Below the pieces are notes generated by a model, which was not told the origin of the DNA, made no database searches, and saw nothing but the letters and a program-made list of their open reading frames with translations. Below are positions 33,458 through 43,929 of a stretch of DNA of 64,000 nt, in pieces. The position numbers were made by a program, and so were the translations under genes. This DNA comes from Piscicola geometra (Eukaryota > Annelida > Clitellata > Hirudinida > Piscicolidae): assembly GCA_943735955.1 (NCBI GenBank), contig OX030959.1:10619324-10683323 (forward strand). The letters run 5' to 3'. Each line of letters opens with the position of its first letter. Within the stretch, counting starts at the first letter, position 1.

Positions 33458-35479
33458 AATGTAGGATAAAAAGCCTCTCGGAGAAAAAGCCTTCGGATAA
33501 AATACCTTCTACAAAAAGCCTCCCGGAGAAAAAACTTCCTGGAGAAAAAGTTTCTCGGAGAAAAAGTCTCTTTGTTAATATTTTAGTATTAATAAAACGG
33601 ACTTTTTATATAAAAAACGGAATTTTTTATAAATTCGTGTCACAATTTTAAATAAATAAAACAAACTATATTTTTTTTAAATAACATAATTAAAACGAAC
33701 TATAATTATAACTATAACATACTTTATTTTTTTAATAGATTCGTTTCACAATTTTAAATAAATATAACGGACTATATTTTTTAAAAAGACATAATTAAAA
33801 CGAACTTTAATTTATCAAATACAATAAAAATTATTGGTAAACGGATAAAAAGTCTTCAGAATAAAAAGTCTTCACGATAAAAAGTCTTCAGGACAAAAAG
33901 TCTTTAGGATAAAAAGTCTTTAGGATAACAAGTCTTTAGGATAAAAAGTCTTTAGGATAAAAAGTCTTCAGAAAAAAAACCTCTCAAAAATTAATTTTTA
34001 AGGAAAAATAATCACGATCGAAAACCAGCAGAAAACCTAATGATTAAAGTGAGAAATCAACAACAACCAAGTCAAATTTATTCAAATGCTTTATCCAGAT
34101 TGAAAAAGAAATTGAGCAAACATTAGATAAAAGTATGATATTTCAATCTTTTAGTTTTAAGGATCACGTATTCTTCTTTAAACATTATTTCCTTATGGTT
34201 AAAGTGACGAAACAACAACAGCCAAGTCAAATTTATTCAAATGCTATTTCGAGATTGAACGAAAAAAATAAAGCAGAAATAAGATAAAAGTGTCAAGTTT
34301 TATTCTTCAAGTTTCAAGGATCACGTATTAATCACGTATTTTTCTCTAAAATTTACTTTTTTAAAGATTTTTTTTCTGAAAACTTTTTATCCTAAAGACT
34401 TTTTATCCTGAAGAATTTTTATCCTGAAGACTTTTAACCTGAAGACTTTTTATCCTGGAGACTTTTTATCCTGAAGACTTTTTATCCTGAAGACAATTTA
34501 TTCTGAAGACTTTTTATCTTGAAGACTTTTTATCCTTAAGACTTTTTATCTTGAAGACTTTTTATCCTGAAGACTTTTTATCTTGATGACTTTTTATCCT
34601 GAAGACTTTTTATTCTGAAGACTTTTTATCCTGAAGACTTTTAATCCTAAAGACTTTTTATCCTGAAGACTTTTTATCCCGAAAACTTTTCATCCTGAAG
34701 ACTTTTTATCTTGAAGACTTTTTATCCTGAAGACTTTCTATCCTGAAGACTTTTTATCTTGATGACTTTTTATCCTGAAGACTTTTTATTCTGAAGACTT
34801 TTTATCCTGAAGACTTTTTATCCTAAAGACTTTTTATCCTGAAGACTTTTTATCCTGAAAACTTTTTATTCTGAAGACTTTTTATCTTGAAGACTTTTTA
34901 TCCTGAAGACTTTTTATCCTGAAGACTTTTTATCCTGAAGACTTTATTCAAAAGACTTTTTACCCTGAACACTTTTTATTCTGAAGACTTTTTATCCTGA
35001 AGACTTTTTATCCTGAAGACTTTTTATCCTGAAGACTTTTTATCCTGAAGTTTTATTATCTTGAAGACTTTTTATCCTGAAGACTTTTTATTCTGAAGAC
35101 TTTTTATCCGTTTACCAATAATTTGTATTGTATTTGATAAATCGTTTTAGTTATGTGTTTTTAAAAAATATAGTCCGTTTTATTTATTTAAAATTGTGAA
35201 ACGTATCTATAAAAAAATAAAGTCCATTATAATTATAGTTTGTTTTAATTATTTAATTTTTTTAAAATTAGTCCGTTTTATTAATTTAAAAATTGTGAAA
35301 TGAATCTATAAAAAATCCGTTTTTTATATAAAAAGTCCGTTTTATTTATACTGAAATATTAACGAAGAGACATTTTCTCCGAGAGGCTTTTTCTCCAAGA
35401 AGTTTTTTTTCCGGGAAGCTTTTTGTAGAAGGTATTTTATCCGAAGGCTTTTTCTCCGAGAGGCTTTTTGTCCGTTCCC
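33458..35479. mobile_element. Fold-back element, 2022 bp, MULE-like, with 11-bp target duplication
   Basis: CATCTCAGACG stands on both sides (33447-33457, 35480-35490); the uninterrupted site is preserved in the sister LINE at 38378-38392. The terminal inverted repeats are about 400 bp each (blocks such as AGCCTCTCGGAGAAAAAGCC, CCTTCGGATAAAATACCTTC and AATTATTGGTAAACGGATAA are mirrored). Inside, both arms change into tandem 16-bp units: about nine of AGGATAAAAAGTCTTT in the left arm (33845-33975) and some forty-five of GAAGACTTTTTATCCT in the right arm (34385-35110). The centre has a direct duplication (34040-34185, 34195-34330). Long inverted repeats and a 9-11-bp duplication are known of Mutator-like elements. 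No transposase is present. Confidence 0.85.
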
Positions 35480-35490
35480 CATCTCAGACG

Positions 35491-36045
35491 TATCAGACAA
35501 TTATTACCTTACTTAGATGACCCTTCTTTAAAGATGTTAGTCTCTGCACTTGTTTTATCTCGATTTGTAATTCACTCTATTATAATTTACCTGAAACTAC
35601 TTTAAAACCATTAAATAAAGTATTTAATTATGCAGCTAGAGTCGTTAGCCGTACTCCTATTTATCACCACATTACACCCTCTCTCATCTTATTACATTGG
35701 CTCCCCATCAAATTTATGATTATATTTAAAATCTGTGTTTTTATGTTAAATTAAAAAACTTCCCACTATCCCCAATATACCTCAATTCATTAATATCTCA
35801 CCCTCATAGAAGTAATTTAAGATCATCCACTCAAAATCATTATTTCATCCCTTCCATTAATAACTTTTTTACTAAACGTTCTTTCCATTATGCTGGTCCA
35901 TATACTTGGAACTCATTACCTCCTTACTTAATAACTTCAAATTCATTATTTACTTTTCGTAAGGATCTGAAGACATATCTGTTTAACAAATTTATTTACG
36001 AGAGCTCTTGAATTTGATGAAAGAGCGCTGTAGAAATTCATTTGA
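35491..36045 (+). pseudogene. L2-like LINE, reverse transcriptase C-terminus and 3' tail
   Basis: Continuation of 32420-33446 after the fold-back insertion: RQLLPYLDDPSLKILVSALV, LYYNLPETTLKPLNKVFNYA, LLHWLPIKFMI and TFRKDLKTYLFNKF in broken frames, then a 3' end AGAGCGCTGTAGAAATTCAT with a short TTGATTGA tail. The pattern is that of a dead L2-like copy. Confidence 0.8.
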
Positions 36046-36057
36046 TTGATTACGTCC

Positions 36058-36297
36058 CACTAAAATTGAAGATTATAAAGATGGTTTATTTTATTGGAGC
36101 AAAACGAACAACTTTCCAATACTACAAGAAGTAGCGAAAATTATGTTTAGTATACCTTCAAGTTCTATTCTCTGTGAACGGAATTTTTCAACATGTGGTC
36201 GTTTAACTTCAGATCCAAGATCATAAAACTTTGTCCTCATAAGTTGAATGCTTTGCAAACGTAAGAAAAACGGGAAGAATACGTAGAAGTTGATAAA
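36058..36297 (+). pseudogene. hAT transposase C-terminal fragment
   Basis: Codons give DYKDGLFYWSKTNNFPILQE, then VAKIMFSIPSSSILCERNFS and TCGRLTSDPRS, the W..n...P.L...A...L.iP.tSv.sER.FSt.G...s.R pattern of ZBED-like hAT dimerisation domains. A stop follows the motif. It is abruptly joined to the next LINE at 36298. Confidence 0.7.
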
Positions 36298-37339
36298 TTG
36301 TTTCATTATGGAATACGTGGAACATGTCACAAATGGTTCTGTGAATATTTAAGAAATCGTTCCCAATATGTATACATTGATGGTGTAACATCTAACACAC
36401 TAAAGATTAACACTGGTGTACCGCAAGGATCTATTTTAGGACCTTTGTTATTTAACATTTATGTTTATGATTTAATGAATCTTTCCGAAATTTCCAAATT
36501 TGTCCTTTATGCTGACGACACTACAGTATTGTTCCAAGACAAAAATGTTAATAATCTTATTTTAAAAACAAATACTTTTCTTAATTTGTTACATCAATGG
36601 ACAATTGACAACCAACTCAAAATCAACTATGCAAAAACATGCAGCCTTCTTTTTGGCCCTAAAATAAAAACAAACATTATTAATTATACACTTACAATTG
36701 ATTCTTATATTATAGAGAGTCGATTATACAAAATTCTTAAGTATTTATATAACCAGTAATCTTTCTTGGAATGAACATATAATGTATATATCAAAAAAAC
36801 TGTCAAAAAATATTGGTATTTTACATAAACTTAAACACAATTTACCATCTCATATAATTAAGTTACTCTATTCTACTTTAATTCTACCTTACTTGACCTA
36901 TTGTCTCCCTTTATGGGGACTTGCTTGCAAAACTCATTTACATCCTTTAAATGTTATACAAAATAATTTTCTTAGAGTCCTGTTTAATTTACACTCTCAT
37001 GACCACATATCTCATCTGTATCTTCCAGCTCAAATTTTAACAATCCATCAGTTATACATCTTTAAAACCTATATTCTTTTTCATAAACTTATAATAAAAA
37101 ACACATCTTCCTATTTTACACATTTAATACATTCCTTCACATCCGACTGCACACAAAAATTGAGAATTAAGTCTGACTATTACTTACAAACTCCAAGAAC
37201 CAATTTCTATCTAAATAGTCCAATCTATGCAGGGCTCCTACTCTGGAACAGATTGCCATTGAATTTGAAGAATATACAGCAAACCCTTAATTTTAAGAAA
37301 ATAATTAAACCACTTATAATTTCCAATCACTTAAATTAA
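36298..37339 (+). pseudogene. Jockey/CR1-superfamily LINE, reverse transcriptase to C-terminus
   Basis: First frame (36298-36759): CHKWFCEYLRNRSQYVYIDG, INTGVPQGSILGPLLFNIYV and KFVLYADDTTVLF with the YADD catalytic box. After one frame change near 36750 the second frame (36782-37339) continues ISKKLSKNIGILHKLKHNLP, LPYLTYCLPLWGLACKTHLH and the basic C-terminus. It is 5'-truncated at 36298 next to the hAT fragment. The protein differs clearly from the L2-like copies of this window (NYCLPLWG type of post-palm), so it is a separate LINE family. Confidence 0.85.
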
Positions 37340-37504
37340 TTTCTTTTGTAAATCAATGAAAACATTTGTTATTATTAACAATTTTTTTAATTTGTGAATT
37401 TAATTAAGAAGTTCATGTCTTATTTTATTTTTCTAAGAGGTCATACAAGCATTTATTTGCTTCGATTTCTAAATTTATTTGCTTCGATTTCTAAATTTAT
37501 TTGA

Positions 37505-37842
37505 TTGCAAAGAAACGAATTGTTGTTAAAAAAAAAAGAAGTTATGCAAAAGATATGTGTAAGGGCCTTGGTATTTCCATGGAACCTCATAGGGGCAAAA
37601 CGAAAAAACACATTTTTGACGACGGTAGTAAAGATGCAAATTTGTCTTATAAAAATAAGTTTAAACGGAATCTACTTTCTTCGTTAGATAGAATAATTGT
37701 AGTGATTCGTGAAAGATTTCAGCATCTACAAAATTTGGCGGAAAAGTTCTCCTATCTAACGCCAGATACACTACTAGATTCGAACAATGAATGTAATGTT
37801 GACTACGGATCTGCATCCTTGGCAGCCGCTTTAACCGTTTAA
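37505..37842 (+). pseudogene. hAT (ZMYM1/DUF4371-like) transposase fragment
   Basis: An open stretch reads KKRSYAKDMCKGLGISM, then NKFKRNLLSSLDRIIVVIRE, RFQHLQNLAEKFSYLTPDTL. The segment K..f...v...vld.ii..l..RF..l....e.f.fL is typical of the region before the C-terminal domain in ZMYM1-like hAT transposases. No ends were found. A 22-bp direct duplication (TTTATTTGCTTCGATTTCTA) lies just upstream at 37458-37503. Confidence 0.55.
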
Positions 37843-37999
37843 TGATTTTGTTAAATAGTTTGTCTTCTTATCTAATAATTTAGTTTTTTTAAACTTCAAA
37901 TAATAATAATTATTATAATTTATATCTTTTCTTGTTTTTTGGTTTTAAATTTATCTTGCTCTCGGAACTAAAATCTTCAACCAATCTAACGGACTACAA

Positions 38000-38165
38000 T
38001 AAAAACTTATTTCAAAAAGAAGAAGTGCCAAAGCCTCAAATTGAGCACCAATGCACAGCTTGCAAGCACCCACTGGCTACCTACTTCACAAGGCAGATGA
38101 GTTCTGCAGATGAAGGACAGACTGCCAGAACGAATCTTCTACACATGACTTTGTTTATGTCTATT
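38000..38165 (+). pseudogene. RPA12-like (RNA polymerase I small subunit) zinc-ribbon fragment, copy 1
   Basis: The frame reads QIEHQCTACKHPLATYFTRQ, then MSSADEGQT, nearly the C-terminal zinc ribbon of RNA polymerase I subunit RPA12/ZNRD1 (C-x2-C-x-H-x4-Y-x-TRQ-x-RSADEGQTVF), which in TFIIS and its relatives carries the acidic residues that stimulate RNA cleavage. The TVF and the last two cysteines are lost through a small deletion (GCCAGAACG in place of GTCTTCAGAATG). No upstream RPA12 exon is visible. A sister fragment lies at 50100-50295, so the piece travelled as part of a repeat. It is not expected to make a functional subunit. Confidence 0.7.
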
Positions 38166-38177
38166 ATCTATTGAAAA

Positions 38178-38715
38178 CTGGTCTAGCTCAATGTCTTTAA
38201 AATTGAATCCACTAAAATTTGAACTTATATTTTTTGATAAAAATGGTAAACTAATTAATGATCCATGAAATTTTTCCTCTTATATTATTGTTCCATCTAA
38301 TCATATTCGTAGCTTAGGATTTATTTCTGACTCAAAACTAACCTTATCAAACCAAATTCTATTTGTTACTAAATCTTGCTATTTTCATCTCAGAGGTATT
38401 AGACAATTATTACCTTACTTAGATGACCCTTCTTTAAAGATTTGAATTGACTATTGTAATTCACTCTATTATAATTTACTTGAAAGTACTTTAAAACCAT
38501 TTTAATTATGCAGCTAGAATCGTTAGCCGTACTCCTATTTATCATCACATTATGCAGGTCCATATATTTGGAACTCCTTACCTCCTAATTTAACTACTTC
38601 TTAATCATTATTTACTTTTCGTAAGGATCTGAAGACTTATCTGTTTAACAAATTCATTTACGAGCGCTCTTGAATTTGAGTAAAGAGCGTATAGAAATTG
38701 ATTTGATTGATTGAT
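38178..38715 (+). pseudogene. L2-like LINE 3' part, close sister of 33244-36045
   Basis: It aligns with the flanks of the fold-back insertion: TAGCTTAGGATTTATTTCTG, CTATTTTCATCTCAGAGGTA and TTAGACAATTATTACCTTAC, then TAAGGATCTGAAGACTTATC and the tail AGAGCGTATAGAAATTGATT plus (GATT)n. A deletion near 38555 removes part of the C-terminus and a TGA interrupts SLKI*IDYCNS. Confidence 0.8.
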
Positions 38716-38872
38716 TGATCGAAATTAATGAACAGGAATTTCAGGTCGAACGTGCTCGACTACCGGCTTTTTTATTATTGTAGAATGTGCAAAAAGCATA
38801 GATATCCTTCAAACAACAAGTAGTATAGTCTATATATACGTATTGATTGTATTGACTGTATAGATACGCCCT

Positions 38873-38965
38873 CTCAATCAATCAATCACTAATGATTTGT
38901 ATAGCGCCCTTTACTAAGTGAACAAAAGCGCTCTTCAAATAAATTTGTTAAATAAAACGGTTTTT
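38873..38965 (-). mobile_element. L2-like 3' tail, antisense
   Basis: Reading leftward: AGAGCGCTTTTGTTCACTTA, GTAAAGGGCGCTATACAAAT, CATTAGTGATTGATTGATTG. The tail is oriented towards the tail of the plus-strand copy ending at 38715, so two LINE 3' ends face each other. The same tail closes the chimeric LINE at 10649. Confidence 0.7.
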
Positions 38966-39129
38966 AGACCACTACCAATATATGTATATATATCAATTTA
39001 AATATAAAAAAACAAACAATCAACCTCAATAATCCAACCTCACCCACACCACCATGATAATCACTGCCAAAAAATCATTATCACCACCAAAAAAAATTCA
39101 ATCATCACTACAGTAACAACACTCATACC

Positions 39130-39360
39130 ACAGCACAATCATCACCACATCATCCTCAAAACCATAAAACACAATCATCATTCTTGTCAATTTTCTGTCT
39201 TGCCACTGGTGCCGAGGCTGCGATAGAGGGTGAAAGAGAAGTCCTTGCCAGCACTGGAACTGCTACTGCTATCGAAGGTTTTCTTCTTTATGTCGCAGCT
39301 CACTTGATTCCCTGCGGCCATCTTGGTCTGCTGCGGCCATTCCTCGACAGATTCAAAACA
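39130..39360. repeat. Dispersed repeat related to 3800-4160 and 52740-53010
   Basis: CAT/ATC-rich sequence leads into CTTGCCACTGGTGCCGAGGC, GAGGGTGAAAGAGAAG and CTGCTGCGGCCATTCCT. The last block also appears upstream of the second RPA12-like fragment (50105-50125). No protein family was recognised in either strand. Confidence 0.45.
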
Positions 39361-39471
39361 ACCAACATTCACACCAAAAACCTTTTAATTAATTAAATGT
39401 AATTTTTATTTAGACTTAAGATTCTAAAATTTTAATATATTATACCCAAAACCGTTTATTCTACAAATTTA

Positions 39472-39504
39472 TTTGAGCGGCTGCCATTTTGGCAGCCGCT
39501 CAAA
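39472..39504. other. Perfect 15-bp hairpin, GC-rich
   Basis: TTTGAGCGGCTGCCA, a three-base TTT loop, then TGGCAGCCGCTCAAA. The stem is perfectly paired and GC-rich in AT-rich surroundings. It could be an RNA hairpin, a protein-binding palindrome, or the folded relic of an inverted-repeat element. Confidence 0.6.
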
Positions 39505-39547
39505 GATTATTAATCACCAATGCAAGAGACCGTTATTCAAATTATCC

Positions 39548-39792
39548 GGTTATAGGTGAACTCCACACAAAAGAAAGCACACTGCATGTGTTAAATGCAC
39601 ATTTGATTTTGCCCATTTCTTCTTAAAGTGCGATTTTTCTGAAAACCCTAACTCTAACGCTAACCATAATCCTTACCCTAACCTTAACCCTAAATTAACG
39701 TTTTTTCTGTAAAAAAAGAAGAAATGTGCAAAACCAAATGTGCATTTAACACATGCAGTGTGCTTTCTTTTGTGTGCAGTTAACCTACAACC
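39548..39792. mobile_element. 245-bp palindromic MITE with 9-bp target duplication
   Basis: AAATTATCC stands on both sides (39539-39547, 39793-39801). Arms of about 75-80 bp are inverted copies: GGTTATAGGTGAACTCCACA, then CAAAAGAAAGCACACTGCAT and GTGTTAAATGCACATTTG, mirrored from 39792 inward with few mismatches. The centre holds telomere-like hexamers. No coding capacity. A 9-bp duplication fits Mutator-like elements better than hAT (8) or mariner (TA). Confidence 0.85.
39646..39693 (-). repeat. Eight degenerate TTAGGG-type hexamers inside the MITE
   Basis: The 48 bases keep strict 6-bp spacing: CCCTAA, CTCTAA, CGCTAA, CCATAA, TCCTTA, CCCTAA, CCTTAA, CCCTAA. On the minus strand this is the TTAGGG type of animal telomeres. 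Confidence 0.8.
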
Positions 39793-39801
39793 AAATTATC
39801 C

Positions 39802-40300
39802 AACATAGAAAGAAAAGTATCACGTGACTTTATTTATTTCTGTATCAAAAAGAGCGATATAAGATATTCTAATTGTATAATATTAAATATATTTATTTAA
39901 ATTACCAGTTGTTAAAAAAAAACTTATGTTTTATATTTTAATCGTTGGATTGAGTTTTATTTCTTGAAATTGGTAACCGAACATTTCAGTCTCAGTCTCT
40001 CAGTCAATCGTTTCCAGCTTTGAACAACAACAATACACTGGCGAACTTCAAAAGACTGCGACCAGAGATTTTTTAAAGATATTCTAAGATATTCAATCTT
40101 AGTTAGTGAGGCCCTCCAAGAGCCTCTCTAACTTGTTGGGAACTAGGGAGGACTTAGTTTCATTAGTTACTTTTTTCATGTTCATCATTATGTTTTAAAT
40201 ACAATTTATACAGACTCTATTTTTCATTTGTTTTATTTTAATCAATAAAATGTTTTCATATGGAAACAACTATGTATATTCATTACAAAGCTGGACTTTG
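39802..40300. other. Intergenic stretch without a recognised gene
   Basis: A balanced-composition patch (39985-40150, with CAGTCTCAGTCTCTCAGTCA) stands out but has no open frame or repeat partner in this window. Confidence 0.35.
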
Positions 40301-41033
40301 ATCATGGGCGGCGATCATGGGTCTTGGGGTCAGGACCCCCCCACTTTTTTCTATTTTTGTATTCAAAAATTTCTATTTGGATATGAGCATAATCGTCAAC
40401 CATGGCATAAAAGTAAATGTTTTAATTCAGTAATACATTGTGAGTATGTGTAGTTATAGTGATAGCTGTCTAAAACAAAAATATTATTTTCTTACTTAAA
40501 TACTCCTGGTCTGGGTCCACCTCTACAAGAACCCCCTCACTCTTTTAAAATACACATTTTTCAACTCTTATTTGATTCGAGCCTATTCGTCAACCATGGC
40601 ATAAATAAATGCTAATACAGTAATACATTGTGAGTATGTATAGGCAGCGATGCTAGGGGGGTCTTGGGGTCCATCTTAACATGGACCCTCTTCAATTTTA
40701 CAAATACATTTATTTCTCAACTCCTATCTTAATACAAGCATAATCGTCAACCATAGCATGAAACAGAATTTTTATTCAGTAATATATTTTTACAATTTTC
40801 GCAAGCAGACATCCAGAATGCTTTTCAGAAAATATCAGTTCACTTTTTGCAAGCAGACAGATTTACATTTTTATTTAAAAAATCATTCATATTGTGCTAC
40901 TTATTTTGCATGGGCGACGTTCTTAGGGGGATTCTGAGGTCCACTTCGATATCGACCCTTTCAATTTTTTAGATGAACCAAAGTTAACGAATTTCAAAAA
41001 GCTTCGAACATTAACTAAAATTGTGGTTAAATT

Positions 41034-42286
41034 AGAGACCGACCGAAACAGATATTTTATTTCGGCCGAAACCGAAATTATGCCGAAATTGAAATTCAAT
41101 TTTTGGCCGAAACCGAAATTAAACCGAAATTTTAATAAGATTTTCGGCTGAAACCGAAACCGACATTTTCCCCAAGTTTTATTAAAAACAAAAAAATAGT
41201 ATTTAAGGATGACAATGCCAGTTTAATAAGTAAGTCCAAACAAGCGTATATTTTAAGTCAAAAAATAAAAGTTGTTCAACAACAAAAATGGTTTACATAA
41301 GTAATTGTTCATTAAAATAATAAAATAGTATTGAATGATGACCATTTTGGTTTAATAATTAAATTCAAACAAACGAATATTGTAAGCAAGAAATAACTGT
41401 TTTTAAACATTTTCACCAAGAAGGTTGCTGCGACGATCTGCGTAGATTTGCCCTGCAGAACTAAATAGTTGTTCGCTAGCCACACTTGTATTTTCGAGCA
41501 GCAGGCTCAAGACATGAATATTGACTGCAATGCCAATACACAAAAATATTGGATTTTCTGTTGATTCTAGGCTCTTCAAGATACGCCTGCATTTATTTTT
41601 GAATTAATGTATGGAAGCCAAATCTTCTCGGGCTTTCGATTCATATACACTGTTTATCTAAGCAAGGATATCTAGAATTCCAAATGCTTGTACATGTCAT
41701 TCGATTAATTAGTCTAATGATAAATCAATCAACCACAATAACTAATAGATATATAATAGAGATGAGAATCGAACCCAAAGTTAATAGTTCGAGTTCGATT
41801 GAGGATATACAGATACTTACTTTTGACAATAAAATGTTTGTAAGAAAATATTTTTTTTTAAATGTTTTGTTAAATATCATCATTAAACGTATGCCAATAA
41901 ACTTAAATTTCAATAGAATAGTTGTTGTTCTAGATGCTTGTCTATGTTATTCTAACAATGACACCGATAAATCAATCAACCACGATATTTAATAGATATC
42001 TAATAGAGATGAGAATCGAACCTAAACTTAATAGTTCGAGTTTGATTGAGGATACAAATATATCAGATAAACTACATAAATAAATAAAAATTTCGGTTTT
42101 TCGGTAAATATGAGATCCATTTCGGCCGAAACCGAAATTGAGCTGAAATTGCAAAATTATTTTCGGCCGAAACCGAAAAATTGCCGAAATTGAAAATTTT
42201 GATTCAGCCGAAACCGAAAAATTGCCGAAACTAAGAAAATTGACAATTTCGGCGCCGAAACCGAACCGACTTTCGGTCGTTCTCTA
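41034..42286 (-). mobile_element. 1253-bp hAT nested in copy P1, with 8-bp target duplication
   Basis: Tips TAGAGACCGACCGAAA and TTTCGGTCGTTCTCTA are inverted. GGTTAAAT (41026-41033) and GGTTGAAT (42287-42294) differ at one base and are a decayed duplication; the empty site is seen in reverse near 58825. Dense TTTCGGCCGAAACCGAAA motifs occupy both subterminal regions. On the minus strand near 41530-41405, LLLENTSVASEQLFSSAGQ followed by IYADRRSNLL is the hAT C-terminal block; the rest of the transposase is missing. Two related sections (41725-41830, 41960-42060) show an internal duplication containing ATCTAATAGAGATGAGAATC. Confidence 0.9.
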
Positions 42287-42385
42287 GGTTGAATCAAACT
42301 ACAAGTTTCATATCACATGATTGCCAAATAGAAATTCTGAGGCTTTTAGCTCATTCTATCGTTAGAAACACAGTGTGCACTGTTA

Positions 42386-43929
42386 ATGCCAAATCAAGCC
42401 AGTTTGGTGTTGTGGTTGACGGTTAGAGCAGGAATCGATATGCATTCGTCTTTTGATGAAGCTCTGAATGTTAATGAACAGTTTATTGGTTTATTCAGCC
42501 CACCAGATACGATCGGAAAAACATTATCTGCTGTAGTAAAAGATGTTCTGATCAGAATTATGCTACCTATAAAATATCTCAGAGCTTAGACTTATGACGG
42601 CGCTGCTAACATCAACGGCCGATATAATGGTTGTCAGGCTACTATCAGCAGTGAGCATCCGCTTGCATTGTTTTTCCACTGTTCTGCACACTATGCAAAT
42701 CTTGTTGCCCAGCACACAGCTGCCGCAAATCCCTTTGTGAGCAATTCACTTCAGTTTGTCCAAGAGTTAGGTGCCTTGTACAATCGTTCAAGGAAGTTCA
42801 AGAAGCAGTTTAGTGATGCTTTAGTGTCTCTTATAAATGCCTTTTCTGATGAGCCACTGAATAAAAAGTATAGTATAAAACTTTTTGTCCCACAAGATGA
42901 CTGACCAGATTATCTACAGTGTCTTTATGAACTTTATGAAGTGGTACTGGTTAGCTTGGAATCATTTGCTTCCATTGGTACTCCTGATAAAACAGCTGAA
43001 AGGCTTGAATCCTTTTTTCAACAGGGCACTACTACACTGGTCCTCAAGGAGTTGTTTTGGTGTTTCCACTTCTGGAACAGTTAAACAAGTCGTTGCAATC
43101 AGCCAGTGCCAAGGTCAGTGAAATGGTTGCAGCGACTGATTCAGTTGTGCAAGAAATGCGTCGCCTAAGATCAAATGAACAGTTTAACGCCATTTTCAGA
43201 GATGTCAACAGTATGGTTTTGGCATATGATCTCGAGCCGATTGCTGTCCCTCGGGTGCGAAAGCCGCCACAAAAGTATTGTGAGCTGGGCCCAGCTTATG
43301 TAGCAACAACACCAGAGGAACATTATCGAGCAGCATATTACGCTGTCATAGACATTGCAATCATGCAACTCACAGAAAGGTTTAATCAAGATTCTCCTGG
43401 TTTGTGTTCATACATGCAGCTGAAGACAATGTTGCTAACTGGTGAAGTGAACCATGATATTTGCAAGAAGTATCGTGAGTTAAATGAAACTGGTCTTTGT
43501 TCATAGTTAGCTATGTTTAAAGACCAGAATGAACTTCAGCAACAAACGCAAAAAATAATTCAAGCTATGATCACGGAAACCAGACATCTGTTTCCTTAGG
43601 TTGAAAGATTGATCAGGTTGATGTTTGTGTGTCCAACAACGTCATGTACTGCAGAAAGATCTTTTAGTACATTGCGGCGTCTTAAGACTTGGTTGCGTGC
43701 ACCTATTACAAAGCCTCGCTGGAATTCACTAGCCGTTTGTCATGCACATCAGGATATACTTGACAGTCTGGATTTGAAAAGACTAGCAGAAGAATTTGCT
43801 AGTCGGTCAGACATTCGAAGGGGTCTTTTTGGAAATTGGAGTAAACGAACTGTGGGAGAGGGCAGGAGGACAGGCAGAGAGGGTATTTTGTGTTATATAA
43901 ATGGCCCACAGTGTATATTTAGATTATAA
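42386..43929 (+). pseudogene. hAT transposase of copy P1 (ZMYM1/DUF4371-like), broken
   Basis: Segments in order: DEALNVNEQFIGLFSPPDTI (aligned near 42455), a catalytic-core stretch LFFHCSAHYANLVAQHTAAA (42668 on, C-S-A-H block), LQFVQELGALYNRSRKFKKQ, then after frame changes LEQLNKSLQSASAKVSEMVA, RVRKPPQKYCELGPAYVATT, and the C-terminal PTTSCTAERSFSTLRRLKTW followed by LRAP. Frames change near 42895, 43050 and 43505, and stops are present near 42424 and 42588. Copies M2 and M3 have the same order. It would have acted as a cut-and-paste transposase; this copy is inactive. Confidence 0.85.
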
